Shown piece after piece: positions 19,383 through 31,939 of a DNA stretch of 64,000 nucleotides. Numbering within the stretch: position 1 is the first letter of the stretch; every line of letters begins with the position of its first letter. Both the position numbers and the translations under genes were made by a program. The notes under the pieces are model-generated. The model ran no database searches, had not been told where the DNA came from, and saw nothing but the letters and a program-made list of their open reading frames with translations. The DNA lies in assembly GCA_030407315.1 (NCBI GenBank), contig JALQPE010002989.1, positions 89,685-153,684 of the forward strand, given 5' to 3'. Source of the stretch: Asparagopsis taxiformis. Taxonomy: Eukaryota; Rhodophyta; Florideophyceae; Bonnemaisoniales; Bonnemaisoniaceae.

Positions 19383-19400
19383 TTTTTCCGTACGGAAAAA
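19383..19400. promoter_or_regulatory. Perfect 18-base palindrome 3' of tRNA-Thr
   Basis: TTTTTCCGTACGGAAAAA is a perfect palindrome whose centre, CCGTACGG, is the same octamer as the centre of the dispersed repeat palindrome. A second CCGTACGG lies at 19514-19521 on the other side of the tRNA. On the minus strand it sits directly beyond the T4 terminator. Its role is unknown. Confidence 0.6.
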
Positions 19401-19405
19401 ATAAA

Positions 19406-19514
19406 AGCCACCACCGAGATTTGAACTCGAGACCTCTTGATATCAAATCTTCCCCTACGCCACTCGCTCGTAAGGATTACTAGTCAAGCGCTCTACCAAC
19501 TGAGCTATAGCGGC
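19406..19514 (-). tRNA. tRNA-Thr (AGT) with a 36-base intron at the canonical position
   Basis: The acceptor pairs GCCGCTA with TGGTGGC, the D-arm is GCTC-AGTTGGTA-GAGC, and the anticodon stem CTTGA/TCAAG encloses CTAGTAA (anticodon AGT at 19481-19479). The T-arm is TCGAG-TTCAAAT-CTCGG. A 36-base insertion (19476-19441) follows the anticodon loop at about position 38; removing it leaves 73 bases. The A and B box sequences are standard. The run of T directly after the acceptor on the minus strand (19406-19403) is a short RNA polymerase III terminator. Confidence 0.93.
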
Positions 19515-19521
19515 CGTACGG

Positions 19522-22502
19522 GTGTCCCAACACCTGCTTGGGAGCGTGTGCAATTTTTCTCAATATGAATACAATTTTTTTCTCACATGTGAAAGGTTTT
19601 TGAGAATGTTTTTGCAATCCATGTGCTTTCGCGAAACGTTCTACAACGTGTTTGTGATGACGCCCCAATGCGCTTCTGGCGTCTGAGAGCAAATCCAGCA
19701 TCCAATACCAACGGGGATTTGTGGAATCCCAAAAACTCTACGTAGAGGAACGGGAATGTGACCAAATTGTGAGAAGTAGAGCAGAAGAAGAAATGCTTCG
19801 TTGTGTTTTAATTGCATTCAGTCTGGTGAGTTGTAATTGGTAATTGATGCAACACTGAGAGACCAGATTTTTGTTCACACAGATCACAGCAAGGAAAGTT
19901 GTCTTCCACAAACCAAGTTGCACCAACCTATTATGCCCCTCCAGCACACAGTAAAACACCTTGCCACAGCACCCATTGCAATGTCGCGTTGTCACCAACT
20001 GCTGGACTTGATGACGCCATCAGATGTAACTGTAGGCGCGGAGAAATACATTTTCATAGCGTCATCCAAGTTGCTAGTTTGTTCCGCGGTCAGCTTTCAC
20101 ATTATTTTACGTTATATCTAATTTCAACGCGGCGAGATCACGAAAGAGCCTTGTACGACAGGGACATGAACACCTCTAGTCAGATATCGGATATACGAGA
20201 ACTTCAGCAACGCTTGAACCAACCTCCGATTCAGCAGGTGGCCCGTAGTATAATTCACGTCAGAATGCTGTCGACAAGTTTCGACACGCGTCCGTGTGGA
20301 CAGTGGTGACGTTGTCGGCAAAGACGGTGGCGACGTAGTTCTTTTCCCGACGTGTATGTCCTCTAGTAATGTACATGACAGGATCAGAGATGTTCTCGGC
20401 TGATATGTCGAAATGAATATATCAGTGCAGCAGAGTATCTATCTATCTTATCTACACTGTTTCCTCGTTTTCCACTATCATTTTCAACTGTCCTTGCACG
20501 ATTGAGGTTGAATTCTAGCATTCTCTCGTTAACAAAATGTCAAGCTAGGCTAAAAATCATCGAGTGTTTATCAGACACGATGGCAAAATCTCGGATCGTC
20601 GCACTATAGCGTCAATTGGGTTGGTGGAGACTATGATTAGATGCATGAATCATTGTAACATTACGAGTTGACTCGAAGGCGACCGTGGCCTGCAATTAGG
20701 AATCCAACGATATTTGTTGACAGTGAAGTATCGTCTGGCAGTACCGAGAACATTTCGTTATTTTCGGGTTAATTACAGGGACATAGAGTTGTAGTAGTCA
20801 GTTTTCCATCACGGAGAAGTTTGTAATTTTGATTTGCGATCTCAGGATTCCTCACGTTGATGTTATCTCCCGACCTGTCCAGACTTGGCGTTCACAACTT
20901 TCCGAATGCCGGTTCCATTCAACCAATGACATACGAATATCTCTAAAGCTAAAACATGCTGGAGACACGTGCATGCCATCGTACTCGTACCGTTCATACT
21001 TATGACATCAGCGGTTCTGTTCCGATGACTTGCGTCACAGACCAAATCGCCAAACTCCTCAATACTAATTTAGGTTCATAATTACCTACCTAATAAACCT
21101 TTCTCGTAGGAACGCTTATTAACTAACTCGCCGATCGATTTCTGGACACTGATTTGAGACAATGTATGAACCAATAACGAAGGTAACAATTTAGAAACCA
21201 AATAGACTACAGACGCACATGGACAACATTAACGCACGCTTGTTTACAGCTTGAACGATGTGGACTCGGAACGAATACCCTACAATGGAATATTACACCT
21301 CTCGCCAAAAGTTCGGGAAGAGCCCAACTACACTGAGAATTCACACAAGACGAAATGTATAACGCTTCTACTCAGTAACTCGATTCTCACCAGCATTACA
21401 CCACCTAGTCATGTCAACAATCGTACCCGTTCACTCCAATCACACGCAAGATCATTTTCGTCAGCTGTATTACTTGCATGATTCAACATCTTTCACACAG
21501 TCACTTTTCCGTGCAAATCAACCGCTTCCCTTCATAGCTGCTCGATGTTACCATTCCCGAAATACCATTCAGTCTAAACCGCTAGATCGCGGACAACTCA
21601 GCCACCAACCGTCTACAAACGGGATACAGCTGTATCGCCGACTAGCTCGATTCAGTGCTGTTAGTCCCATGGTACCTGAACAACGTTCGGTAACCAATTT
21701 TTCTCAGCAGTAGAAACTGTAAAGTTAGCCGATGAATTGTTGCCGCATGGCTGGGGAATTCATAGCATACCGGTGCGTGCACCAGGATACGCCGAATTCA
21801 AATTTGGAAGCAAATTGTGACAATGTTTCGAAAGCAAGATGAGTTGTCCTAGTCGTGAGTTTGCGATGCCGATATTTTGCTTTCGAGGAACAGGCCAGGA
21901 TGGGAATCGACCTACGATGATTTCATCGTTTTCAATCGCCGAGAGACATCTCCCTACCGCCTGCACAGACGCTTGTCTGCTCACAATTGGCGACCGAGTC
22001 CTTTATCGCAGACTTACACACCCCACGTCATCCGACTTGTTGCTCTAAAGCTGTACGCGACAATTTGAAACCATCGTTTGTCGCTTACAGCCTCCAAGTC
22101 TCGTTGTCAATTCGTTGGAACTAATGGCCTCTACCCACTTTGGTCGGATCGTGAGCTATATTATTGGCTCGCGCTTGTGCGAATGAATCGGTTTACAGCT
22201 TATGTGCTTCCCCAGTCCAATCCATTCAAGTTGTACGCCAGTTGAATGGACGGAGACAATATCTTTTCTATTGCCGATCATCCCTCCGCTGTTTCCATGT
22301 TCGTTATTGAGACGTCGATTGGTCCCATTGATGAGCTGTGATTGCTAATCTAAACATAAAATATGTAAACCAAGCATCTGCAATGCAGTATTGCTGCGCG
22401 AACATATGACTTTCTCTATTCTCATCCAACGTCAGATCCAAATCCGGCACTCCAAACCCACCTCATGTATCTGTACTCGTGAACCAATCCGCAATGATTC
22501 TC
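19522..22502. other. 3 kb intergenic stretch
   Basis: At 19555-19612 a degenerate relative of the palindromic repeat hairpin (CTCACATGTGAAAGG, TTTTTGAGAATG) lies just upstream of the tRNA-Thr. A short TATC microsatellite lies near 20445. Otherwise I see only short frames with no recognisable domain. Confidence 0.45.
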
Positions 22503-22509
22503 TATATAA
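22503..22509 (+). promoter_or_regulatory. TATA box of hairpin-protein paralog 2
   Basis: TATATAA, 76 bases before the ATG at 22585. Three other family members have the same element at 99-106 bases. Confidence 0.6.
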
Positions 22510-22584
22510 CTGCATCGCTTCCCATCTACTCCACCCATCACCTTCGGAGTCCACTTGTGTTCAAAAATTCAACAGCACCACGCC

Positions 22585-23274
22585 ATGCGTTTCTCAATAC
22601 TTTCCACCCTTTTCCTGCTTCTCTGCCTCTTCGCTCCGAGCGCATCTCTCGCTAAACCTGATGGCGACATGTATGAAAAAGTCGAATATCTGGCCGGTCC
22701 AATGGTGGACAAACGTCGTCTGATGCAGAACATTCGACTGCATCTCAAAGAAGCTGAGAGGGCTCGAAATCTAATCATGTCCAACCCACCCACCGTATGT
22801 CGTGAAGAAGAACAGGCACTTCGGGACACCCAAAATCGAGAAGAGGAACTTACGTTGAGACTGCAGAGAATAGCGCGAGGAATTGGGGAACGTCGAAGGG
22901 TCAGAATGAGAGCTGAGGAACGCTTTGAAACCGCTTTAAATGCGTACAGGGGCGCTGTTCGACAAGTTCAGAGAATAAATTCGTCTCTGCGAGCTGTGCG
23001 TGCCCAGCTGAGTTCTGGCATCTCAGGAAATGGAAGACAGCAATTGAGACGGACTCAGCGCAACCTCGAGAGAAGACTGCGTTCTGCTCGAGCTGAGCGA
23101 GATGCAGCCAAGCGGAGAATGGATACCAGACGAGCGGAATTAAACAGAGCCCGACGGGCAGAAAGGGAACAAGTTGAACGACGAGATTTACAACGAAGCG
23201 CTGTTCAGGAAGCTGGTATGATTGTCAACTTGGCTCGAAGGAGGTATACGGAGTGTAGAGAATGTGGACGCTAG
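22585..23274 (+). CDS. Secreted two-cysteine coiled-coil hairpin protein, paralog 2
   Basis: The protein has 229 residues from the ATG at 22585; an ATG ten codons upstream would put a polar stretch before the signal peptide, so the downstream start is chosen. The signal peptide (MRFSILSTLFLLLCLF) is followed by a segment containing YLAGPMVDK and SNPPTVC, both also present in paralog 5, so these two are the closest pair. The conserved cysteines are Cys72 and Cys224 (152 apart), with one extra Cys227. The central loop is SSGISGNG at 143-150. The helices are very rich in Arg and Glu. The function is unknown; a structural or binding role outside the cytoplasm is inference. Confidence 0.8.
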   Translation: MRFSILSTLFLLLCLFAPSASLAKPDGDMYEKVEYLAGPMVDKRRLMQNIRLHLKEAERARNLIMSNPPTVCREEEQALRDTQNREEELTLRLQRIARGIGERRRVRMRAEERFETALNAYRGAVRQVQRINSSLRAVRAQLSSGISGNGRQQLRRTQRNLERRLRSARAERDAAKRRMDTRRAELNRARRAEREQVERRDLQRSAVQEAGMIVNLARRRYTECRECGR

Positions 23275-23520
23275 TGCGTTTGCAAATTCATGATGTACCA
23301 AGTGCAGGATGTATGTCCCTCTCCATGTATGAGCAAGCTGCAGCTTTGACGATTCCTTCGCGTAGTGTTGGATACTTCAGGTTGATCATGTAAAACATAA
23401 AAGCATATTGTCGTTGCCGACGACCAGTGTGAACCGAACGACATAGTTCGTGGACAGGTGAACCACAGAACGATCGAGACGGTCGTTTCTTCTCAGATTG
23501 CACGAAACACAAAATATGCT

Positions 23521-23943
23521 TCAACATCCTTCGCACTTTCCGCTAGTCGACGCAGAACTTTGGGGACCGAAAAGACAATAGTAGAGCCTAATAGAACGCA
23601 TGTTTAATGCAGGTTTTGCCAGTAATAACTTGGCCAACCCTGGGGCTTGTGGCTCTTTGTGCATCGCGTTGACCATCGCATGTGATGGGTGCCCCAGGGC
23701 AGCCAAACTAGGTGACGAGGTAGGTGGACGACGCGGACTGTGCTTCGCTGCTGGGGAGGGAGAGCTGGAATGGCAACCTCGACCAGATGACTCTCCCGCC
23801 GGCGGAGCGTGGTGGCCGTGGAAACCCGGACCTGCATAGACCAGTCTCTTCTGCCGTCTTAGCGGTTCCGGTGGTATCCAGGGGACATACTGTACAGGAA
23901 CACTACTGCACCCGCCAATATTTCGTCTCTCAGCGACTTCCAA
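23521..23943 (-). CDS. Doubtful 140-residue frame
   Basis: The minus-strand frame from ATG 23943 encodes a Pro/Ser/Arg-rich chain without a recognisable domain; an overlapping plus-strand frame is similar in length. The G/C-rich local composition can open such frames by chance. The rest of 23275-24286 shows nothing. Confidence 0.15.
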   Translation of the reverse strand: MEVAERRNIGGCSSVPVQYVPWIPPEPLRRQKRLVYAGPGFHGHHAPPAGESSGRGCHSSSPSPAAKHSPRRPPTSSPSLAALGHPSHAMVNAMHKEPQAPGLAKLLLAKPALNMRSIRLYYCLFGPQSSASTSGKCEGC

Positions 23944-24286
23944 AGTTGAAATTCTTTTTACGCGCCTTAGAAATCTATGGGTTATTTACGCAAACTTTTC
24001 ATTCATTTAGAGGCTGCTGTTACAGACTGTCCTCTGTGATAGATCACAAACACAATTTCATCATGTCACATTACAGCATATTCTTACAGTAACTAGAACA
24101 AGCAGTATTTAAACACCGCCGACGAGCTCTACTGTACTTTCCAAAATGAAGAGTTTGAATTATATCTGAATGCACCCATCTCATTGGTTTATCCTCTATT
24201 TATAACATTTTTTTCTAACATCTGATTCGGACGCTTGTCATCAAATCAATTTCTCAATCTATCCTTAGGTACACGGATGCGAATTA

Positions 24287-24904
24287 TTACGCCCCCCTGC
24301 ACTGCTCCAACTCGGTTTCAGCAGCAGAAACGGCCTCCTTAGCCTCATCGATGCTCTCCTCCAGAGAAGCGACTCGCGCGGTAAGAGTCTCACTCCTCCC
24401 CTGAGCCTGTCGCAATGCTCTCCTGGCGCGCACAAGATTTCTGCGGTTTGCCTCGGCGCCTCTGGTCGCCTCTTCGATATCTTCCAAGACCTCGATCTCC
24501 CGGTTGAGCAGCTCTGCGCGTCGCTCGCGCGAGATGTCACGACGACGAAGCTTGTCCTGAATCAATCGCAGCGATCTCGACAGTCCACTGACCCTCCTCA
24601 TTTCGGTGTCGAACCGGCGCGACAGTCGGCGTACCTGCTCTTCGGCCGCTTCGACGGCCTCGGACGCCTCTTCATTTCTCTGAACGACGCGCTCTCGTCG
24701 AAGCGTCAGTTGGTCCAGCGTCCGCGTGGCCTCGTTCAAGGCATCGCGCAGATCGCTGCAGTCGGATGCTTGGCGGTTGGTCACCGTTGTCATGGTTGCG
24801 GTCTTTGCCTTGGTTTCGACGGAGGCGGCTGTGGCATCGCTCCAGACAATCTGGAGGATCAGGGCGAGTAGTAGCCCATAGTGAACCTTGCGTGAGAACA
24901 TCAT
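24287..24904 (-). CDS. Secreted two-cysteine coiled-coil hairpin protein, paralog 3
   Basis: The protein has 205 residues and begins with two Met; either could initiate. The signal peptide core is LLLALILQIVW. A Thr/Ala-rich spacer leads to Cys49. Two helices of near-perfect heptad character follow, for example EVLEDIEEA and RVASLEESIDEAKEAV, broken by RRRDISRE at 120-127. Cys202 is four residues from the end. It has no other cysteine and the most regular heptads of the five paralogs. The spacing of 153 is identical to paralog 1. Confidence 0.8.
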   Translation of the reverse strand: MMFSRKVHYGLLLALILQIVWSDATAASVETKAKTATMTTVTNRQASDCSDLRDALNEATRTLDQLTLRRERVVQRNEEASEAVEAAEEQVRRLSRRFDTEMRRVSGLSRSLRLIQDKLRRRDISRERRAELLNREIEVLEDIEEATRGAEANRRNLVRARRALRQAQGRSETLTARVASLEESIDEAKEAVSAAETELEQCRGA

Positions 24905-25009
24905 CTTTCTGCGACGGTTGGAGATTGTTTCTGTTTCTGATCAAGTTTTCCTTGTGTTGGATACAACTGTGTTGGGCGGTTGCTCTTCATTCCGATCAAA
25001 ATTATGCCG

Positions 25010-25017
25010 TTTATATA
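25010..25017 (-). promoter_or_regulatory. TATA box of hairpin-protein paralog 3
   Basis: TATATAAA on the minus strand, 106 bases before the ATG at 24904. Confidence 0.65.
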
Positions 25018-28000
25018 GCGATTCATCTTGGGCACCCGGTAAGATTTATGAATGGAATCACGCGATGAAACGTGACGTGGGTATATTGTATGGTACGATA
25101 CTGAAAGTTGTACCGGTTTCTGTGGAACTATATACAATTCATTCATGGCATGTTGTGACTACGAGTAATGGGGAGGTTTTATATCTCGATTGGTATTTGT
25201 GGCACGTATGGCTGTGATTGTAAGGTTGTGCTCGCATGGCAGTAGATGTAAATTCGATCAAAGATGTTATGCAGAAAGTATTCTAAGAGTATTATATTGC
25301 TGTGGATAAAATTAATTATACATGGTCATCACAAACGCACGTCATCATGAGCATGGTTTGATGACTAGGTTATCCAAGGTCAATGGTTTCCTTACTGCAA
25401 GCTGTCATTCACGCGGAGGTACTGTGAAACGTTCTTTCGGTTGTCCTCAAGTTTAAGGTGATGCTGATTTGAACAAAATGGCGAAATGAATGCTAGAGAA
25501 CTACCTGAGTAGAGGATTCTTTCGTCGAGTAAGTTGTTCGCGGTGACGAGACATGAATTCGAATCGTTCAGGATTTAGTCCTTCTGGACTGCAAGATATG
25601 AGTTGAGATCTTAGTGCCCAGATTGTAGAATACCAAAGCGAGAATGATGCTGTGACAAGGCTCGAGTGGGCTATTTTCTCTGCGTGATGGAAGTATACAG
25701 AAGCGCGACTCACTGGACGATAACATGAAAACGACGTTGACTAGCTGATCATGGCATGAAACGTTCCCGGCTGGCCCGGTTAAGTTTATACGTTGCTGCT
25801 GAGAGTCGTGATCTCAGTTTCCCAATGTCCTACTGAGCCTCTTTACAAATTGTGATTCATGCGAAATGTTATGGGCTGGACGGTAGCAAGTGCAGTCTAG
25901 TATATTATCACAGCAAATGCGATGATGTTACGTATACATTACAATGTTCGAGGGGTTTTGGCAAAACCTCGTGTCGAAGATGGTGTTTCATGCGTTGAGA
26001 GCATTGATTGGTCTCTTTTTCACAGAGTAGATTGAATAGCGATACAAATAAGGATACGTGGACGATGGAAAGGCTGTACACTCTGGAGTTGCATCCATTA
26101 AAGATAGTGTTTGCGCACGTGTTTCTTCCGGTTGGATTGCTGCTCTGTAACTGGATGGCATCTGTGAATTGCAGGGCATCCGTCAAGTTCGAGGAATCAT
26201 CATAACCACGCGTGTTTCCAACGAAGCAAACCGTTTCTAAAACTTACACATCAGCTTTGGTTGCGTCACTAAAATAATGTAAATAGATCCCCCACGACAC
26301 AAGCGTCTGGTTGAAAACGTAATCCACTAATCGCGATTTTCAGATCCAGATCGTACTATCCCACGGTTATTGTGTGCGTATTTACAACAGGCCCCCTCCC
26401 CACTAATCAGCCCTTGACGACCCGCTCATTAAAGGTATTGCTCTTTCGTGCTGCCATACGCCCCGCGTAGTGCAATGCTTCCGATGCAGAACATCGAATG
26501 CTTGGTGAGTCTTCATGATCCACAGAAAACGAGCCCGCCATCATACCAAACCAGTGGACACATTGGAAATGTGGTCCACAACCAAGTGACCTCGACGCGT
26601 CTCTGGCCATCAAAGAAATCGCTCTGCAGGGGTGGTGACTCGTGAATGATGTTCAATCAAAGCATCGTGAATAGCGTATCATTTCCAATTTCACAAGATA
26701 ACATCCGCCACATCTGTTATCCCCGCTCGGATCCGCCAGCAGCCCTGGCGTTTTCCTCGCAATCCGACTAGCCGTTTTGCAATCTCCAGCTCGCATTGCG
26801 TGATGCCATAGATATGCAACCAATTTGCCGCACATGAAACGTGACGAGACGCGTCTGACGAAGCATATACTATGATTGGATGCACAGATGGCACGACGAG
26901 ACATTATGCAGTATTCGCATCGATGGCAGCATGTTAGATGTTGCCAACAGGCGGTTCTTGAAATGACGCCCAGTCATGTTTGTCGTTTCACGTCTTTACA
27001 TGCGCCAATCTGGAGGCATGGCGCTGACCTAGTTGGCTGCAGTTTTGGACGTGGGCTGATGCGTCGTCGATTCGATCTGGGTGGTAGGGAAACGTCATGC
27101 CTGCGAGGTTTATGCGTCGTGTGTAGCTTGCAAAGCGAAGATGTTCGGTAGTGCACATGTCGGTTTTCAAAGAAAACACTAATGGCGGATAAAAGTGGCA
27201 GGAAGACGTTGACATGCGCATCGGCTAGGAATGGCGACTAGCGGAATATTACAACAATCATTCCTTTGGATTTGAGCCTGCGGGTTCTGCTCTCATCTGC
27301 GTTCACAGTTCAGCGAACTGCACGGCATCCCATCTGATCTACTATCTGTTATAGGAGGCAGGATTACTGAATTTCAAAGTTTTGTGTAGTTGCAGTTGTA
27401 TACAGGACTTTGTAGATGAGGAGTGCACTGTAGCATTTGGTTGACTGACGCGACTGTCACTCTATGCAAGCGTTCCAAGCGAACTCGAGCAAATTGCGTT
27501 CTTAATAATGACGGTTGAGATGGATCTGGTTGATGGGCTAATCGAACCGTACCGAGTGTTCTATCGATGCTGACGGAAAGATATGCTAGCGCGAGGCAAT
27601 ATTTCGTCGCTTCATATGTGAAGACACTAGCACTCTGCCTCGGGCTCACGACGGTGCGGTAGCAGAGGCGTCGATAGCCTGTACAGGCGCAATGAATATC
27701 AATTGAACCGAACCAGATCGCGTCGAAATATGCTTTTGTCTACTGGCGTCGAGTGTCACGGGTGCTGTGCAGAGTGTGTGCAATTAGAATCTTTTCGAAG
27801 ACGCGGGAGCAGATAGCTGGATTGTCGAACCGACCATCGATTTCGGGAGCGAGTGTGGGAGTCCAGAATGACCCGTTGAGCTCTGCGCGGATCGAATCGG
27901 TAACCAAACTCGCGTATCATTGCTCGGCGATGACTACAGATCATCTACCGTTGTGGATGTAAATTTGATGCCCGGCAGCATACCCATCTCAACTAATCGA

Positions 28001-30058
28001 CAAGTCTTACGCACCGCTCACCCGGATAGATAAGAGACTACTGGAGTCTTTCGCTAGTATGGGCGACCGATCAGCTTGAATGGTTTCTGTGAGACGTGTC
28101 GGGGGCTTTGGAATATTCCCAAATATTTTATATATTTCAAGAAATTGTTTGAATTGTTTGAGTGAAAAGTTACACGTGGATGCGTCAATCTGAGGGCGGA
28201 ACTTGTGATGGAAGCCAAGTGTTCGCACGATGAGTCTAATTGATGTTTAGATGCTCTGCTTGACCTCAGTTTACCAGTCCGCCGGATTGTTAATCCCGCT
28301 CCTAGGCACTCGAAGCTGCATTTCTTCCAGCTTGCCAGATGTCTAGTCTAAAAGTCAATGGCGTTTATCCGAATAAACGGGGGGAGCGATGAGACAGAGA
28401 CATACCAAGTATGCCGCCCCAGATATGAAGCTACCATGACCCGGGCTTTTAAACCCAATCCTCTTTCGTGTTGGTATTCGCCGCAGTGTAGAAGTTTATC
28501 TTGCGTAAATGATTGTAGCCAAAACCTGAACTCTCCGCAGTACATCGTTTACTGCTGGATTTTCTGAACTGATTCTTCCAATACTAATCTTGGTACACCG
28601 TGGAGCCCCCAGCGGATGCTGCAAGTAATTCAGGCAAGCTATTCATAGTTGAGGCCGATGAAAGACTCTAACATCCTTTCCTGTAGGTCGCTATTGTTTG
28701 GTATCTGCCATGAACTTGCTCGGTTAGCATACATTCTGCCCGATGTACGTAGCAATAATGATTAAAGGACATAGACGTGCATATCGACCACTGTGAATCA
28801 CACTTTGCTATCGATGTATATGGCACACATTGCAGAACAATTCCTTGGAGTACAGCTTCCAGTCGCACAGCACTGAATTATCTATCCCGAAACTTGACAA
28901 ACCCATTCGCTTCGTCCTCAAACGCGCATGAACCAGTTCACCCATTACCTTAATGCATTCACTACAGTTCAATCATCAAGTATTAAGCTTTCTTGAATAT
29001 TATTCCATCTCTATTTTGGCTTCTCACTAACAAGCCCTCTCAAACAACCCCATAGGTTGTCTACTCTGTTTTGTTTCGACTGCCTCTACCACTGTGAATC
29101 CAAGCATCCCTGCGTCTTCGATAACGAATGCTTTAGTTGACCTGGCAGTGTTTACACCATTATGCTACGTCGTGCGCTTTCCTGCACCAATGAGATCATG
29201 AAGGCATTACTTTCCAACAATGCACGAAATCAGTTCAGGGCGTCTCTATTCATTTCGAAACAGGTGTATACGAGGTCTGCCTTATTTCATTGTCTTGTCC
29301 AGCAATAAATCTTTCATGGGCGCAAACTTCTGTAACTCACGTATTGTCCAATCGCTCCTGTGAATTGATAGTACAGTTTTTTAGCACTGCGAATAAGTTT
29401 TATGATACTGAAACACGCGAGGATAGATACGGGGAAGAGAGCACGAATTTCCCCTGTTGTAGTCAACAAGGCTGCTTGTGGTAAGACTCATTTAATACCC
29501 GGAAATTTCACCGAGATAAATTGATGTCATGTTGCCAACTCGAGAGGAAAAAATTGCTGTTCACTTGCTCTGTCTTGTTGTACCAGTTGGGTAAGATTGA
29601 TGATTTCAAAACCCTCATCATCATTGCTCTTCTGCTAAATCTCAATAAAGCACAGAAGTACCCGATTGTTCCATGTGCTGTACATTTTCCCGCAGAAGGA
29701 TAAGGGGCGTGCACTAGAAACGGCGGAAATGCTTATTCTATAGTTGATGATCTCGCAGGTTGTGATCGTCATAGACTCTCGATAGGACAATCCCTGGATT
29801 GCGAATTTCAGTGATAAAATCGGCGGACGTTTTCGTCTCGCTAGAGCTGCTACTAAACGTTCAACTACATTTTCGCAGACAGTTGTGATAAGGGGCGTTC
29901 CATTTCATCGAGTCGCTATCAATAATCACAAACGAATTTATATGAGACGCTAATTCTACCTGCTCGGTGATTTTAGTGTCAATATTGTTTGGGTGCCCCT
30001 ACACCCGTTGTAGGTTCTCAAATAGTCGCTGTACAGCGCAAGCCAAATGATAAGAAAA
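25018..30058. other. 5 kb intergenic stretch, nothing recognised
   Basis: Frames here are all under 100 codons and lack recognisable domains. A tRNA-like look at 28265-28310 (GGATTGTTAATCC) fails because no D-arm or T-arm pairs with it. Confidence 0.5.
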
Positions 30059-30721
30059 TTAAAAACAGTCTGCCTGTATAGCTCTCCGTAAAACGCTTCG
30101 ACGGACTTGTGCAACTTCTTGAAGAGCGTTTTGAAATAAATCAACGCGCTCTCGAGATGCTGCCAACCGCTCCCTCGCTCCATTAAGTGTGCTTCTCTCT
30201 CTCGCAACCACACGCCTGGCAGTTCTATTCCGTCTCCGAGCGATCCGGAGCTGCATGGTCGTCTCCCGGAATCGATTTTCCAGGATCTCCCTTCTTCTCT
30301 CCGAAATGGCGGGATTACCAAGTTCCGACCTAGTTCTTCTCAAAGAAGAGCTGAGTCTTGAAACAACTGCAGAGGTAGAATTCACTCGCTGTAGCGAAGT
30401 TTGAAGGCCCATTTCAAGATTTCGTACAGTGCGGGTTTGTTGACGGATATCTCGTGCCAGACGCGCCAAATCGAGAGAAAAAGTTGTTGCCCTTTCGTCA
30501 AGAGTTTGCAGATCTCTACGCAATTTTTTGCATACTTCTTGAAAGCGTCCCTGAACACCCGGTGATGGCCCAGTTTCTTCTTGATGAATGGTTTGGTGTG
30601 TTTCTAGAACAGATTCTTTCTGTGCAATAGCGCCCTGAGGTTCTTCATGAGAACAACACCATGCAACTTGACATAAAACGAGGACCACGGTCAGCCTTAC
30701 AACAGAGGACGACAGCATCAT
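30059..30721 (-). CDS. Secreted two-cysteine coiled-coil hairpin protein, paralog 4
   Basis: The protein has 220 residues, again with Met-Met at the start. Its signal peptide is VVRLTVVLVLCQVAWC, with three cysteines in or next to the predicted cleavage region. A 40-residue Gln/Glu/His spacer leads to Cys64. Cys219 is the penultimate residue, 155 positions on. The central loop is LGNPAIS at 134-140. Compared with paralogs 2 and 5 it is the most divergent in sequence, yet it keeps cysteine spacing and loop position. Confidence 0.78.
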   Translation of the reverse strand: MMLSSSVVRLTVVLVLCQVAWCCSHEEPQGAIAQKESVLETHQTIHQEETGPSPGVQGRFQEVCKKLRRDLQTLDERATTFSLDLARLARDIRQQTRTVRNLEMGLQTSLQRVNSTSAVVSRLSSSLRRTRSELGNPAISERRREILENRFRETTMQLRIARRRNRTARRVVARERSTLNGARERLAASRERVDLFQNALQEVAQVRRSVLRRAIQADCF

Positions 30722-30819
30722 TTTTGACTTCTAGATTTTCTGAAACCGGCCCTATCAGGGTCTTTGAGCGAATCCTGAGGGTATCAGAAGTCCAGATTCA
30801 GAGCGCATATGGGTGGCAA

Positions 30820-30825
30820 TTTATA
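30820..30825 (-). promoter_or_regulatory. TATA box of hairpin-protein paralog 4
   Basis: TATAAA on the minus strand (CTATAAATTG), 99 bases before the ATG at 30721. Confidence 0.55.
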
Positions 30826-31939
30826 GAGAAGACGTTCACGGTTGAAATCGAAGAATCAATCCAGAATCTATATCTATGGGAGGGTTTCATCCATTATCAG
30901 TGCTTGTCTTGCTGCTTCATAGCGAGCCTCTTGGTGAGGTGGGCGACCATGTATACGGCAACACGATATTTGAAACGGAGATACATCGCGCGCGAGCATA
31001 GGGGCAACATCAAAGCTCCAATGCTCTGTAGACATGCCCTCTATTAGTCTGTGTCAACCAACGAGAAGTTGACGGCATGATTTTCCACCAGAGCGAAAAA
31101 ATTATCGCCTGATTCCAATACAGATGTACCCTCGGGTGGATACACCGAATTCATCATTTTTTTGCGGGACATGTAAGCATTCTATCGCCATCAGTCATAT
31201 CATTGTTGCTCCGCATTGATTTGTCAAGTGTTTTGTTCCGGTCGACGATCCAAGACGGAAATCGGCGTCAGGGTGTTTATTGCTAGGCTACATTATGAAC
31301 CATGATTCGAAGCTAGGCTGTATTGAGGGTGGGACGCAACCTAATCTGTAGAGCTAATTGCGATAATCAGTCCAAGTTCGAACAACGTTGCCATACTCCC
31401 TTCCGTCTCCTCATTTCGGCACACTGTCCAACTTGTCGCGCAGTGGCACAATTCACAGGATACTCTGCGTCTGTCTCACGCGTAGCTCTAATTTCCTACG
31501 GTTGAAGAACAGTAAATAATGCCAGATGTTCGTGAAGGAGCAGGACTTGACACCAAGTTATCCAAACTAAATGTTCTATGGAAAGGATCCAAGAGGGATA
31601 AAGTCTATATTGCATGATTGACACGAGAAATTTCACAACACCAACCACTTCGTGTGAAGATTCTCGATGCGTTTTCCGTGAAGAATTTATCATCTCGTCA
31701 ACTCGATAGTCCTAATTCTCTGTGAACCCTCCAAGCCCCCCAACGCTGAGATTACTTCCGTCACAGTGGACACACATTGCTGTGCAGTGGAGCACTGCGC
31801 GCTTCGAGCTGTGGACTCGATGCGGCGACCGTGATGGAGATTACGTAACACTTGACAGTTCTGATCTCCCTTTCAATCAAAAAAATAAATTAAAATATTT
31901 AAAAATATTTCTTTTCACAAAATACGGAAAATTAAATCC
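30826..31939. other. Non-coding stretch, nothing recognised
   Basis: No frame with a recognisable domain and no repeat shared with other parts of the window. Confidence 0.5.

Noticed and set aside
28265..28312. Possible tRNA-Asn
   Set aside because: A GTT triplet sits in a small hairpin, but no D-arm, T-arm or acceptor pairing can be formed.
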